A stretch of DNA of 64,000 nt from JAHDHW01 sp965220465 (GTDB lineage: Bacteria > Bacteroidota > Bacteroidia > Chitinophagales > Saprospiraceae). Location: contig CBDCPZ010000021.1 of the NCBI GenBank assembly GCA_965220465.1, forward strand, positions 1-64,000, given 5' to 3'. The translations under genes and the position numbers were made by a program. Of the stretch, positions 7,332 to 17,137 are shown piece after piece. The notes beneath the pieces are model-generated. The model did not search any database and was not told the origin of the DNA. It saw only the letters and a program-made list of their open reading frames with translations. Position 1 is the stretch's first letter. Every line of letters begins with the position of its first letter.

Positions 7332-8993
7332 ATGAAAATATTTTTTTCCACATTATTGCTATTTACCCCTTTATTTTTCTTTGCGCAAAACAATGAAATT
7401 CAGCAATTAAGAAAAGAATTAAAAACACTCGACAGCATTGAATTTGTAAATAAAGCGATCAGGCTTTCAGAATTGTTTTATAAAGAAGAAAAGTATGAAG
7501 GGGCAAAGGTTGCTGCAAATCATGCCTACCGGAAAGCCCGGCAACTGGACAACAAAGAAGCTATGGCAAGGGCCTTAAACTGTGAAGGAAAAGCCATGCT
7601 CAAACTACCAATGAAACCAAGGGACAGATCAAAAATAGCTTTGAAGTTCAGAAACAGTAATATCTACTTACTTCAGGCAGATACAACCAACAAGGCGCTT
7701 GAGCAAGACAATCTAACCCAATTGAAATTGATAGGTCGGAGCTTAAACAGAGTAAGGGATTTTGATGATATTGAAAAAGAGATCGCCAATATGAAAACGG
7801 TTCCGAGTCGCGATGCCGTAAATGATACCCTGAAAGCAATTGGTGATATCCTTAAAAACGTAGATCCAACCAAACTCAATTCCCGGCATCTCAAAGTATA
7901 TCAGAGAGTTCAGGAATTGTATAACGAAAAAGAAGCACTCAACACGCAGGTCACCCAATTAGACAAAGAACGCCAACGAGTTGAAGAAGAAGCGTCGAAA
8001 CTAAATATAGAAAAAGAAGAGCTTAGTCAGGATATCCTTGCCAAGAAAGAAGCGATATCAAAAATGAATGAAGAACAGGTCAAGACAGAGTTGCTGAACA
8101 TGGGATATAAAATGCTCGTAGATTCACTAAAAACTGAGCAAATGATGGACTCTTTGAGCATTGTCCAAAAAGACACAAAGCTGGAATCGCAAAAAGCCCA
8201 ATTGGAAAAACAACAAGCTCGCCGATGGTTGTATTTTGCTATTATAGCCATTGTGCTTATCCTGGCTGGTAGCCTCTTTAGCCGTTACAAAGGGCAAAAA
8301 AAGCATAATGCGCTATTGGAAGAAAAGAATGAAACGATTAAACAAGAAAAGGAGCGATCCGAATCACTGTTGCTCAATATTCTTCCGGAATCAATCGCAA
8401 AAGAGTTGAAAATAAATGGAAAAGCAAAAACCCGCTATCATAACAATGTAAGTGTGCTTTTTACTGATTTTGTAAATTTCAGCGGTATTTCAGAAAAACT
8501 CAGTCCGGAACAACTCGTCGAAGATCTGGATCATTGTTTTAAAAATTTTGATAAAATTGTTGGCAAATACGAACTGGAAAAAATCAAAACAATCGGTGAT
8601 TCGTACATGTGCGCCGGTGGTCTGACGAAAGAACAACCGGATCACGCGCAAAGAGTAATCAAAGCCGCAATAGAAATCCAGTTTTTCCTTCAATCGCTAA
8701 AAAAAGAGAAACAAGAACAAAAACTGCCTTTCTTCGAAGCTCGGATAGGCATCCATGTCGGCCCGATCATCGCCGGAGTCGTTGGGCTCAAAAAATTCGC
8801 CTATGATATTTGGGGTGACACCGTCAATGTAGCCTCCCGAATGGAATCCAGCGGTGAACCCGGCAAAGTGAATATTTCAGGTGATACTTACCATCTGGTA
8901 AAAGATGATTTCGCTTTCGAATACCGTGGAAAAGTTGATGCTAAAAATAAAGGAAAAATTGACATGTACTATGTTATAGAATCCCTTAATTAA
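7332..8993 (+). CDS. TPR/coiled-coil membrane class III adenylate cyclase
   Basis: Predicted to make cAMP in the cytoplasm in response to something sensed outside. I chose ATG 7332 because it begins a signal peptide (MKIFFSTLLLFTPLFFFAQ); the frame is open 15 codons further up. The order is: TPR-like helices (about 25-170), a long coiled coil (about 190-290), one membrane helix (LYFAIIAIVLILAGSLF), a short coiled linker with SLLLNILPESIAKEL, then the cyclase domain. Metal-binding aspartates are in VLFTDFVNFSG and TIGDSYM. The substrate-choosing pair is Lys (IKTIGD) and Asp (YDIWGD), as in adenylate rather than guanylate cyclases. The transition-state Asn and Arg are in NVASRMES. The architecture is common in Bacteroidota; the ligand is unknown. 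Confidence 0.88.
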   Translation: MKIFFSTLLLFTPLFFFAQNNEIQQLRKELKTLDSIEFVNKAIRLSELFYKEEKYEGAKVAANHAYRKARQLDNKEAMARALNCEGKAMLKLPMKPRDRSKIALKFRNSNIYLLQADTTNKALEQDNLTQLKLIGRSLNRVRDFDDIEKEIANMKTVPSRDAVNDTLKAIGDILKNVDPTKLNSRHLKVYQRVQELYNEKEALNTQVTQLDKERQRVEEEASKLNIEKEELSQDILAKKEAISKMNEEQVKTELLNMGYKMLVDSLKTEQMMDSLSIVQKDTKLESQKAQLEKQQARRWLYFAIIAIVLILAGSLFSRYKGQKKHNALLEEKNETIKQEKERSESLLLNILPESIAKELKINGKAKTRYHNNVSVLFTDFVNFSGISEKLSPEQLVEDLDHCFKNFDKIVGKYELEKIKTIGDSYMCAGGLTKEQPDHAQRVIKAAIEIQFFLQSLKKEKQEQKLPFFEARIGIHVGPIIAGVVGLKKFAYDIWGDTVNVASRMESSGEPGKVNISGDTYHLVKDDFAFEYRGKVDAKNKGKIDMYYVIESLN

Positions 8994-9022
8994 TGCAAGT
9001 TTGCGTAGCATTGCAACTTGCA
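8994..9022 (+). other. Inverted repeat after the cyclase gene
   Basis: TGCAAGTT and AACTTGCA form an 8-bp stem just past the cyclase stop. No U-tract follows, so it is not a standard terminator. Confidence 0.35.
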
Positions 9023-9043
9023 CTAAATAGCATTGTTCATTCC

Positions 9044-9073
9044 TTTCTCAAAAGATAAAATTCCTTAGCTTTG
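9044..9073 (+). promoter_or_regulatory. Promoter candidate giving a near-leaderless mRNA
   Basis: TAGCTTTG at 9066-9073 is a full match to TAnnTTTG; TTTC about 18 bp upstream could serve as a weak -33 element. The predicted start of transcription is about 9080, only about 3 nt before the ATG at 9083. Confidence 0.5.
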
Positions 9074-9082
9074 CCCCTCGCG

Positions 9083-10399
9083 ATGAAAAAGGGAATTTCA
9101 AAATATCACTATTTGTGGCTGACGCTATTATTTGCAGGAATGTTTACCGAACTAGCCTTGCTGACATTTTGGCAAAACAAATTCGGAATGTACGCGAGTC
9201 CTGTTGTGTGGATGATGGCAGGAATTACTACTTGTTTAGCTGCGTTTTTATTGATCGGTTTTAATAAATCTTCGCTTGAAAACAGTTTCGATTCTACAAA
9301 ATGGCAACGGTTTTTAATCGTTTTTTTATGCTTTGTCTTTGGTGCAATCTGGTGTGGCGTTCGACTTGATGATATTTTCCATAAATTTCCCATTGATGCC
9401 AAAGCTTCAGACATCATTCCGTCTTTAGAAATGTATGTCCGGCGTTTTTTAGGTGGCGAAATCGTTTACAAACCGCTTCCTTTTGAAGGCTATCAGGTTG
9501 ATCCGACCTATCTCCCGTTGATGTGGGCACCCTATTCCTTTTCTGAAATTTTAAAAATAGATTACCGCTGGACCGCTTATGCGGTTTTTCTGGTACCGAT
9601 TATTATTTACAATATCCAGTTGGCAAAAAGTAATGCTCCTGTTTTTGAACTCGTATTAAAAGCTTTAATCCCCTTTTTGTTTTTGTATAGTATTGCCCAA
9701 AATGCCAGCGGAACACTAGGCCTTGCAGTTGAATTACTACCGATAGGATTTTATTTAATATTGACTTTAACGATTTTTCATAAAAATCGCTATTTGATGG
9801 TTTTAGGGATTTTGTTGTGTTTGCTTTCCCGCTATGCTTTCACTTTTTGGCTGCCATTATATTTGTTGATTTATTGGATTGAAAAAGGTTTTAAAAACGT
9901 ATTTTCCGTTTCATTTGCTGTAGGAATCGGAGTATTACTTTTATACATCATTCCATTTTTATCGAAAGACTGGACCCTTCTTTCCAAAGGGCTCGACTAC
10001 TACGCCAAAACCGCCGAGGGCCAATGGCAAACACAACCCTGGCAAGAGCCTGGAAAAAAACCGCATCATCTTTCAAAAGGGCTTAGTTTCGCCATTTATT
10101 TCTATGATTACGAAGCGTATGAGTTGGGCGATCGCTTAAAATTTAATAGAAAAGTACATATAGTCGCCTGTGCCTTTGCAGCATTTTTACTGGGTTTGGG
10201 TTATTACTTTTTTAGAAAAAAAGGATTGAATACCAAAATGTATTTGCTCATTGGTTTGAAATTCTACCTCGTTATTTTTTATGGATTTTTCTACGTTCCT
10301 TTCAGCTATTTGTACCAGCTTCCGTTATTTTTATCGATAGCCATTTTGTATAATATCCCGCTAATTCAAAGGAAAGGAACAGAACTTTTCATCGAATAA
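9083..10399 (+). CDS. Multi-pass membrane protein, GT-C/GT87-like glycosyltransferase candidate
   Basis: An integral membrane protein of 438 residues with about 10-11 hydrophobic helices. The first large loop, after helix 3 (about residues 100-150), contains the pattern ASDIIPSLEMYVRRFLGGE and later YLPLMWAP. An acidic residue followed by a helix and a Gly-rich turn resembles membrane glycosyltransferases of the GT-C type that use polyprenol-phosphate sugars. That comparison is by pattern only, and the substrate is unknown. I start at ATG 9083, not the upstream in-frame codon at 9071, because a TAnnTTTG element overlaps the earlier start. It has no operon partners; the next gene converges on it 9 bp beyond its stop. 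Confidence 0.55.
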   Translation: MKKGISKYHYLWLTLLFAGMFTELALLTFWQNKFGMYASPVVWMMAGITTCLAAFLLIGFNKSSLENSFDSTKWQRFLIVFLCFVFGAIWCGVRLDDIFHKFPIDAKASDIIPSLEMYVRRFLGGEIVYKPLPFEGYQVDPTYLPLMWAPYSFSEILKIDYRWTAYAVFLVPIIIYNIQLAKSNAPVFELVLKALIPFLFLYSIAQNASGTLGLAVELLPIGFYLILTLTIFHKNRYLMVLGILLCLLSRYAFTFWLPLYLLIYWIEKGFKNVFSVSFAVGIGVLLLYIIPFLSKDWTLLSKGLDYYAKTAEGQWQTQPWQEPGKKPHHLSKGLSFAIYFYDYEAYELGDRLKFNRKVHIVACAFAAFLLGLGYYFFRKKGLNTKMYLLIGLKFYLVIFYGFFYVPFSYLYQLPLFLSIAILYNIPLIQRKGTELFIE

Positions 10400-10408
10400 A
10401 AAGAAATC

Positions 10409-13117
10409 TTATCGCACAATCAATACACTCCCGTTATACTTTTTGGGTCCATTTTTTAAACCATAAATATAAACACCAACCGGCCAGTCAGAAACATCTA
10501 CCGCTGTTTGGTTGGAATCCATCCAGTCCGTTTTAAAAATGCTTTGTCCTATTTCGCTAAAAAATTCAAGCTCAATTTTTCCGGTTGCTGATCGAACTTC
10601 AATAAAAAGCTGATCGCTGGCAGGATTTGGATAAATATTGATTTCGGGATTTGGTGGAAAAAGCGCTTTCACTACTGGCGAATAATCATAAACTCCATCA
10701 TGTCGCACCATTTTCAAGCGATAAGTATTCACTCCAATTATTGGATTGTCATCAGTGAATTGATACGTTGAATTATACCCTTTCGCTGAAACTTCGCCAA
10801 TAGAATTGGTGATATTGACATTGTCCATCTTTTGAATCTCAAAATAAGCTAAGTCAGTTTCGAAGCCAGTATCCCAAAGCAAATCAATCGTCTTATCCTG
10901 CGCGATTGCTTTCCAGTTTTTAAGCTCAGCCGGAGGGTCTCCACAATAGGGAAACAATTCGCTCGTATCCGTTCCAATAAGTCCCGCCACATCAGAAACG
11001 TTTAAAATAATACGATACCAATAATTTTCATTATTACACCCAATTGGTTCTAACAAAGTAGTCGTAACCTTGTCGGTATCAACAGGTTCGCCATGCTCAT
11101 GCGTGTTGTGTTGTAAAAAAGTTTGCCATTCATAGCTGAGCGCTGATTCACTGTGCTCCACATCTATGACTTCCGCCTCCAAAGGTAAGACGGTATATCC
11201 CGTGACCGGATAATTTTCACCATCTTCAAAACTAATGATCTCAACCTCCGGAGGGCTGTTATTCAACGAAATGACAAGATTGGCTATAGATTGCGCTCCG
11301 AGGCTGTCCGTAACAGTTAAAGACACATTGAAAGGCGTTGGATCGTTGGATGTTGTTTGAAAAAGATGTTGTGGATCGCGTTCATCTGAGGTCATTCCAT
11401 CACCAAAGTCCCAAAAAAAATCTAAAAGTGCTCCATCAGGATCGTAGGACTCTGAAGCATCAAATTGGACGAGATGAGGAGATGGCCCATATTGGTTGTC
11501 AAACTTCGCAACGGCAACCGGGGGCGCATTTCCGCCGTAACTTATTTTTATCACTTTGCTTTGAAAATCAACATAATACAAACAACCGTCTTTTGGATTA
11601 ACCGCCATACTTAAAATGTAATCCGCATTATCGTGAAAGCGCTCGACAGCCTGAAAATCATTATTTTCATCAAAATCTATCACTCTTATCCACCAGCTAA
11701 AATCTGCATGAAAATACTTCCCCCGATATTCTTCCGGAAAATTTTCTCCATTATAAAAACAACCAGCTATGCTGGAATATCCTCCGAAAGGCTCCCCGCT
11801 GACCGGAGAACCTTGTGATGAAATGTTCAAAGTGTCTACACCACCTTCCGAGCCAAAAACCGGAATGAAGGCACGATCTGGTTTATTACTCAAACTATTG
11901 CTATACATGATTTTAGGAAGAGCATGAAAGAAGGTTGGTGTATTTGAGTCAATAATTTCCTGCGGATCACAGGGATTTTGGAAAAATTCTCCTGGTGCCG
12001 GATTCGCCTGCCTGATCAATTCCTGAAAATAAAAGTGTGGCCTTTCGCAAGTTCCCATATCAAACAAAGGATTGGGAGCATCTGGATTTTCAACCAAAAG
12101 AGGCCAAAAAGCTTCTTTTCGGAGAAAGCCCTCAAAAAATGGATAACCAAAGTTCTGGCCACCAAGACTTGCTATATTCAACTCTTCCCACTTATCACCT
12201 CCAACATCGCCGATGAATAAATCACCCGGATCACCGGCTTCGGGATTGTGGCTCCCGGACTCAGTCCGAACGATAAATCGAAAGGGATTTCGCAATCCCA
12301 GCGCCCAAACTCTTGAAGCTGGAGCGCGTTTATTCTCGCTATCAAAATATGGATTACCGGGAACACCATCGCCTGTTTCCGGATCAATGCGGATTATTTT
12401 TCCATTTAAACAATCAACCATTTGCGCTCTGAATGAGCCAACATTTTCTTTTTCGCGAATAATTCCATCTGCCAAAGCCTGTTCGTAATATGTTTCTTCG
12501 GCACTTCCAATGTCATTCGAAAGAAAACTTCCACCATCACCGCATGAAGCCAGGAGTGTACCGTCCGTCCCGAAAGCCAGTGATCCTACACCATGCGATG
12601 CAATTAAAATCGGGAAACCAGAATCGATAGTTTCTCCTAATAAAACTTTTCTGCTATTTGGAACAATTGTTTGAAAATTGCTGGAAGGATCTGCAGTGTA
12701 TCTCGTTATCCTGCCAATGGTTGCCTGATTAGTCAGACTGGAATCCGGTTCATACTGATTGGTACCAAAATAAAGCAAATGGTGACGATCAACGACATAT
12801 AGCAAATAAAAATAACCGTTTGATAGAAAATCTGGATCTAATGCGAATCCTAAACAACCGTGATCTCCCCAATAACCAACTTCTTCAGAAATGTCAATCA
12901 AGGGATTTTGCAATTTCACACCAGATGAATCGATAACATAGACAATGCCTTCGCGTTCCCAAACATAAGCTTGTCCGTTTTCGTCAAAAGCAATTCCAAC
13001 CGGGCGGTATATTTCAGTCGTTATCACTGTTTCAACAAAATCAGGCGGCAATTGTGCAAATATTCCATTTATAAAACACAAAAGGACGGTATTTATTAAC
13101 AGGTAAACTCGTTTCAT
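10409..13117 (-). CDS. Secreted glucose/sorbosone dehydrogenase-like protein with PKD domain and T9SS type A signal
   Basis: Exported protein of 902 residues, starting at ATG 13117, which begins a signal peptide (MKRVYLLINTVLLCFINGIFAQ). The first 480 or so residues resemble the PQQ-type glucose/sorbosone dehydrogenase beta-propeller: RPVGIAFDENGQAYVWER, HGCLGFALDPDF, GLRNPFRF, and GDVGGDKWEELN. A PKD domain follows (AKFDNQYGPSPHLVQFDAS...YDPDG...FGDG), then a fibronectin-like stretch. The last 80 residues are a type A sorting domain (IYPNPASDQLFIEV ... PVGVYIYGL). It is predicted to be cell-surface or released. Oxidation of a sugar is the family role; the actual substrate and cofactor use are not shown. 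Confidence 0.85.
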   Translation of the reverse strand: MKRVYLLINTVLLCFINGIFAQLPPDFVETVITTEIYRPVGIAFDENGQAYVWEREGIVYVIDSSGVKLQNPLIDISEEVGYWGDHGCLGFALDPDFLSNGYFYLLYVVDRHHLLYFGTNQYEPDSSLTNQATIGRITRYTADPSSNFQTIVPNSRKVLLGETIDSGFPILIASHGVGSLAFGTDGTLLASCGDGGSFLSNDIGSAEETYYEQALADGIIREKENVGSFRAQMVDCLNGKIIRIDPETGDGVPGNPYFDSENKRAPASRVWALGLRNPFRFIVRTESGSHNPEAGDPGDLFIGDVGGDKWEELNIASLGGQNFGYPFFEGFLRKEAFWPLLVENPDAPNPLFDMGTCERPHFYFQELIRQANPAPGEFFQNPCDPQEIIDSNTPTFFHALPKIMYSNSLSNKPDRAFIPVFGSEGGVDTLNISSQGSPVSGEPFGGYSSIAGCFYNGENFPEEYRGKYFHADFSWWIRVIDFDENNDFQAVERFHDNADYILSMAVNPKDGCLYYVDFQSKVIKISYGGNAPPVAVAKFDNQYGPSPHLVQFDASESYDPDGALLDFFWDFGDGMTSDERDPQHLFQTTSNDPTPFNVSLTVTDSLGAQSIANLVISLNNSPPEVEIISFEDGENYPVTGYTVLPLEAEVIDVEHSESALSYEWQTFLQHNTHEHGEPVDTDKVTTTLLEPIGCNNENYWYRIILNVSDVAGLIGTDTSELFPYCGDPPAELKNWKAIAQDKTIDLLWDTGFETDLAYFEIQKMDNVNITNSIGEVSAKGYNSTYQFTDDNPIIGVNTYRLKMVRHDGVYDYSPVVKALFPPNPEINIYPNPASDQLFIEVRSATGKIELEFFSEIGQSIFKTDWMDSNQTAVDVSDWPVGVYIYGLKNGPKKYNGSVLIVR

Positions 13118-13210
13118 AATATTCAAAAACATTTCAATTCTTCATCATAAAAAACTGATCATCAAAATAATAAAAGTTCAATGAGCACGGCAGCCCAAAA
13201 CGGTAAAAAA

Positions 13211-16200
13211 TTATCGGCCTTTTATCAACTTATCTTTTAATTGCAAAACGCATTTCTCACGAATATTGTACAGCCTTCGAACATCTTCTGCTGAGTAATC
13301 CTTGACGATAATATTTCCACCGCCATATTCTGGTTTTTTCTGATAAGCAACAAAACCCTGCTCACAATTCACCAGTTTAATATCTTCGATCACAAGAACA
13401 GATAAATCTTTAGCTGCGACGCCAATATTTGAGTTTTTAATTTCAATTGAAAAAATCGATACATCCGTGTCTTCTCCGACACTCACACCTTTGTCACCTG
13501 CGCTTTCTACGAAACATTCCTGGATCAAAATATTGCTTCCAGAAAAATCCATGGCATCATTGGTTGTATTCTGAAAACGGGTATTATTGATATAACCTTT
13601 ACAAAAATCAGCATCCAGGCCATCGCTGAACGTATTGCTAATAATGCTGTTGTTTAACGAAAATTCTGATCGGATAACATTCAGCGCATCTTCGCAATGA
13701 TTGTTTTGAAAGGCGCAATATTGAATCGCAACGTCTGACTCATAAAAGGTAACACCACCGGTCAGGTTCCAGCCTTTATAATTCAACGTATTTAAACCAT
13801 CAAAAATAACATATCGAAGTTCGGATTCTTCATTCGCCTGAATGACCGTAAAGCCATTCCCCGATTGATCCGAAGAAAAAATCTTAATCGGTTCTTCTTC
13901 CGTCCCTTTCAAGAAAACCGGGGAATAAGAAATAAATTTGGAGCCATTCACAAAGTCCAATTGTGCTCCTTCTGAAAAAACAACCCGAAATCCTTCCGGC
14001 AAAATGATCGATTCTTTGATAACATGTTTCCCTTTTTTAAAATATATCATGCCTTGGCTCACATTATAAATTTTATTGGAAACGAGTTTTGTTTTATTTT
14101 TTAAATCCTGTGGAGGGGAAAAATCCTGCGGAATTGGCCAATCCACTATCATTGAATGAAACACAGAATCGACGCCCAATACATTAAAAAACAAATATTT
14201 GTTACTCTTTTTTACAACTAATTCTGAAAAAGAAACCGGCTCTTGTTTGTTGAATGCAATCCAAATATCATTTGGGGTAATATCAACTAAAGAATCATTC
14301 AGAACCCCCTGTGCTAAAATAGCATGCGTTTTTCGAGGAACAAATCCTTCGAGTAGCGTTTGGGTTTCAAAAGTATCGGTCATCAGTTGATTAGAAGGTC
14401 CTGCACCGATTATCTGCAATGGCAGGCCGTGATAATTGGCTAATTTTAAAATGCTTTCATTTTCGTTACTGCTCTGCGTATACACTTTCAGGCTTAAATT
14501 ATTAAAAGGAATCAGGAGCGCATACATTCTTTGGGCATACAAAATGATGTCTTCCCGATTGAGTTTATAATCATTAAATTCCAATTGGATCAATTCTTCC
14601 AAAAGCGTCAACTGTTCATCATATTCTGCGATAAAAGATTGCAAAAAATGCCTGCTGCTATATTTTTCAAGGTAAAATGCATATTGTTTAGTGAATGCTT
14701 CATTCAAGAAAAGCAGGTTATCAATATTTTCCTCTTTTAGCCTTTTGTAATTTAATGCTCCGGAACCCAACAAATTATCACGGTGAGAAACACCGGTTCC
14801 AAAGCCATCAAAAGCGATAGGTTCCAGTTTTGAGGTAACCGGATTGTAATAAAAACGCTGATTGTGCCATGCAATTCCATGATAGGCATTCATCGCATCA
14901 CAAATCGCATAATACTTTGCCATGCGTTCGATATCAAAAATCTCCTCCGCTTTTTGAATGTTGTATTTATATTGGTACAAAAGGTTTTGAGCAATTTCAA
15001 ACTGATTTTTTAAAACAGGTGATTTGACGATTTGAGCATCCTGAAAAGGTTTTATTTCAGCGCCTTCCGGCTTTCGGGTAATCTGCTCCAAATTAAAATC
15101 ATTCGAACCATGTTGTGTTGAATTCCGTTTAATTGCTGCCCAAAATCCATCTTCTGAAAATCGCACAATTGGCCCTTCCCTGCGTTGTTGTCTTTCAACC
15201 AGGACTTTATCAAAATGCTCTTCAAAAGCATAAATGCCCAGATTTTTTCCATTTAATTTTACAATTACAAAATCATATTTAGTGGTGAGTACATCTTCTT
15301 GTTCAAAAAGTTTATGGAGTAGCCATTCGTGAAGAAAGGAACGGGCTTCTGGTGTATGAAATGAAAAATAACGCAAACGGTTCCAGACTTGCCCGCCTCT
15401 CGTTTTGATCCGAAATGACCATTTATCTCCTTCCAAATGATCCAGCCAATCTCCTTTCAGGCGAAGCTCCACATTGATTTCCTCCTCACTTCCTTCATCC
15501 TTTAATTTTCCTCTAACCCAATCATTATCAGTACTTTCAAGAATTCCCGCGATAAAAGCCTCTGTCCTTTTCTGTTCTAATTTACGCATCCCCACATCAT
15601 CAATCCTAAGTTCAACAACAGGTATTTTTTCAACAACAGCGGATGAATCAAAGGAAATCAACTCAATTTTTAAATCATCAAAATATACCTCATTGCCGCC
15701 AGGTGAATAAACATAAATATTAAATTCTTCATATTTTTTAAAAGTAGGAACCCTGAAAACAACTTCTAACTTTTCCCATCCTTTATCGCTGATTACAGGA
15801 AAATCTGCAGCTTTATAAAATTCAGCTTCCCCTTTCCCTGATACGACCAAATTTCCAGTTCCTCCCGTTGGTCTATATCTCCACACAGAAGCACGATAGG
15901 TTTCTCCGGGTCGAAATTGTTTTAATGAAAACCCAAAACCATATTGAAGATCTTCCCCTTTTGAAACTTTTGAAGCATAGCGACCGCTGTAGGCATACTC
16001 GTCATTTTGGGTAGTTGCTCCATTAAAAAAATGGCCATTTTCACCAATGAAGTGTTCCTTGTCGATTATTTCCGCATCACAGAAATAAATATCAGTTTTT
16101 GTTTTTGGAAAAAATTGACTGAGTTTGGGGATCAGATAATAACCAAAGCCCAGCAAAATTAATCCTAAGAGAATCAATCCCACTCGTTTTTGACTCCATC

Positions 16201-16231
16201 TTGATTTGGAGCTGCTATCCGAAAGAATCAT
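13211..16231 (-). CDS. Membrane-anchored CotH kinase-like protein with parallel beta-helix domain
   Basis: A 1006-residue protein with one N-terminal membrane helix (about 17-35) and the rest probably outside the cytoplasm. Residues about 40-190 look like a carbohydrate-binding beta sandwich (FRPGETYRASVWRYRP). Residues about 205-530 match CotH, the atypical protein kinase family first known from spore coats: LRLKGDWLDH, KWSFRIKTRGG, NLGIYAFEEHFDK, and AWHNQRFYYNP followed by PIAFDGFG, whose Asp would bind metal. The C-terminal third (about 720-980) has short repeated strands with Asn and Asp turns typical of a right-handed beta-helix. It overlaps the upstream DUF4956 gene by 4 bp (ATGA), so the two are translationally coupled. 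The phosphorylation target is unknown. Confidence 0.8.
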   Translation of the reverse strand: MILSDSSSKSRWSQKRVGLILLGLILLGFGYYLIPKLSQFFPKTKTDIYFCDAEIIDKEHFIGENGHFFNGATTQNDEYAYSGRYASKVSKGEDLQYGFGFSLKQFRPGETYRASVWRYRPTGGTGNLVVSGKGEAEFYKAADFPVISDKGWEKLEVVFRVPTFKKYEEFNIYVYSPGGNEVYFDDLKIELISFDSSAVVEKIPVVELRIDDVGMRKLEQKRTEAFIAGILESTDNDWVRGKLKDEGSEEEINVELRLKGDWLDHLEGDKWSFRIKTRGGQVWNRLRYFSFHTPEARSFLHEWLLHKLFEQEDVLTTKYDFVIVKLNGKNLGIYAFEEHFDKVLVERQQRREGPIVRFSEDGFWAAIKRNSTQHGSNDFNLEQITRKPEGAEIKPFQDAQIVKSPVLKNQFEIAQNLLYQYKYNIQKAEEIFDIERMAKYYAICDAMNAYHGIAWHNQRFYYNPVTSKLEPIAFDGFGTGVSHRDNLLGSGALNYKRLKEENIDNLLFLNEAFTKQYAFYLEKYSSRHFLQSFIAEYDEQLTLLEELIQLEFNDYKLNREDIILYAQRMYALLIPFNNLSLKVYTQSSNENESILKLANYHGLPLQIIGAGPSNQLMTDTFETQTLLEGFVPRKTHAILAQGVLNDSLVDITPNDIWIAFNKQEPVSFSELVVKKSNKYLFFNVLGVDSVFHSMIVDWPIPQDFSPPQDLKNKTKLVSNKIYNVSQGMIYFKKGKHVIKESIILPEGFRVVFSEGAQLDFVNGSKFISYSPVFLKGTEEEPIKIFSSDQSGNGFTVIQANEESELRYVIFDGLNTLNYKGWNLTGGVTFYESDVAIQYCAFQNNHCEDALNVIRSEFSLNNSIISNTFSDGLDADFCKGYINNTRFQNTTNDAMDFSGSNILIQECFVESAGDKGVSVGEDTDVSIFSIEIKNSNIGVAAKDLSVLVIEDIKLVNCEQGFVAYQKKPEYGGGNIIVKDYSAEDVRRLYNIREKCVLQLKDKLIKGR

Positions 16232-16917
16232 ACAATTAAATCAGGTTGATCAACAATTGAAAGTCTGGTTTGCTTAGATAGTTGGCTAATTTCATTTTTT
16301 GCTTTCGACAATTGGTCAATAGATTCGGCTTTACAAATAAAAGAAAGGTCCATTCCTTTTTCTAGGGTATCCAAACGTTTTAACTCAACGTAAGAAAAAG
16401 TGGCGCTCAGTAATGCCGTGATTTTACTCAGATCTTCTTCATCAGTGCTTATATTTACAAAAAGTTTGTCTTCTTTTTTAAAACCTGCTTTTCCAACAAA
16501 TAGTCGATTGATGTAGAGCAGCGAAATGATCAATAAAAAAGCAACGATCGCCAGGATGGGTTGATTGGCACCTCCAGCAAGCCCCAAACCAATGGCAATA
16601 AACAAATAAGTCAGTTCTTCCGGATCTTTGATCGCCGCTCTAAACCGAACAATAGACAAAGCTCCAACCAATCCAAGAGAAAGTGCGATTGATGATTTTA
16701 CGATCATAATAATCAGTAAAGTCCCCAAAGCCAGCGGAAGAAAATTATTTGCAAATTTTCGTCGGTTAGAAATGGTATTGCCAAAACGGATGTAGTAAAA
16801 ACGTAAAACAGAAGTCAGCAGCGCTACAATTATAATATTGAAAAGAAACTCATCAAAAGGCACATTGTTGGTGAATTCTTCAATATATTTTTCTTGGATT
16901 TTTTCTATTAAATTCAT
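16228..16917 (-). CDS. DUF4956 family membrane protein
   Basis: A 229-residue protein with four or so membrane helices, then a soluble ACT-like alpha/beta tail (about 150-229). The central ALSLGLVGALSIVRFRAAIK followed by DPEELTYLFIAIGLG is the hallmark of DUF4956. Genes of this family frequently sit next to CotH-like and VTC-like polyphosphate polymerase genes; here the partner is the CotH protein, overlapping by 4 bp, with no VTC gene present. The conserved Arg-rich loop suggests a channel or a phosphate-related role, but the function is not established. Confidence 0.85.
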   Translation of the reverse strand: MNLIEKIQEKYIEEFTNNVPFDEFLFNIIIVALLTSVLRFYYIRFGNTISNRRKFANNFLPLALGTLLIIMIVKSSIALSLGLVGALSIVRFRAAIKDPEELTYLFIAIGLGLAGGANQPILAIVAFLLIISLLYINRLFVGKAGFKKEDKLFVNISTDEEDLSKITALLSATFSYVELKRLDTLEKGMDLSFICKAESIDQLSKAKNEISQLSKQTRLSIVDQPDLIV

Positions 16918-16971
16918 TTGTGCTGAATTAGTCTTCTACATAAATTTTACGATCTCTTGCAAAACCAGGCA

Positions 16972-16979
16972 CAAAAATA
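16972..16979 (-). promoter_or_regulatory. Candidate -7 element for the DUF4956-CotH unit
   Basis: Minus strand TATTTTTG matches TAnnTTTG, 55 bp upstream of the DUF4956 ATG. No clear -33 element at the standard distance. Confidence 0.4.
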
Positions 16980-17137
16980 CGCTTTAAAAGCCAACATAAT
17001 TAATTAAAGCTTCACTATTTCACTTATTGACTTGAAGCCATACGATAATTATTTTGAACCAAAAATCGTCTTATTTATTTATAAGTTATAGGGCTTAATG
17101 ATCAATAAGTAATATCTTAGCAATTCAATAAAAATCC

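Noticed and set aside
8994..9022. Terminator after the adenylate cyclase gene
   Set aside because: Stem is present but no T tract follows.
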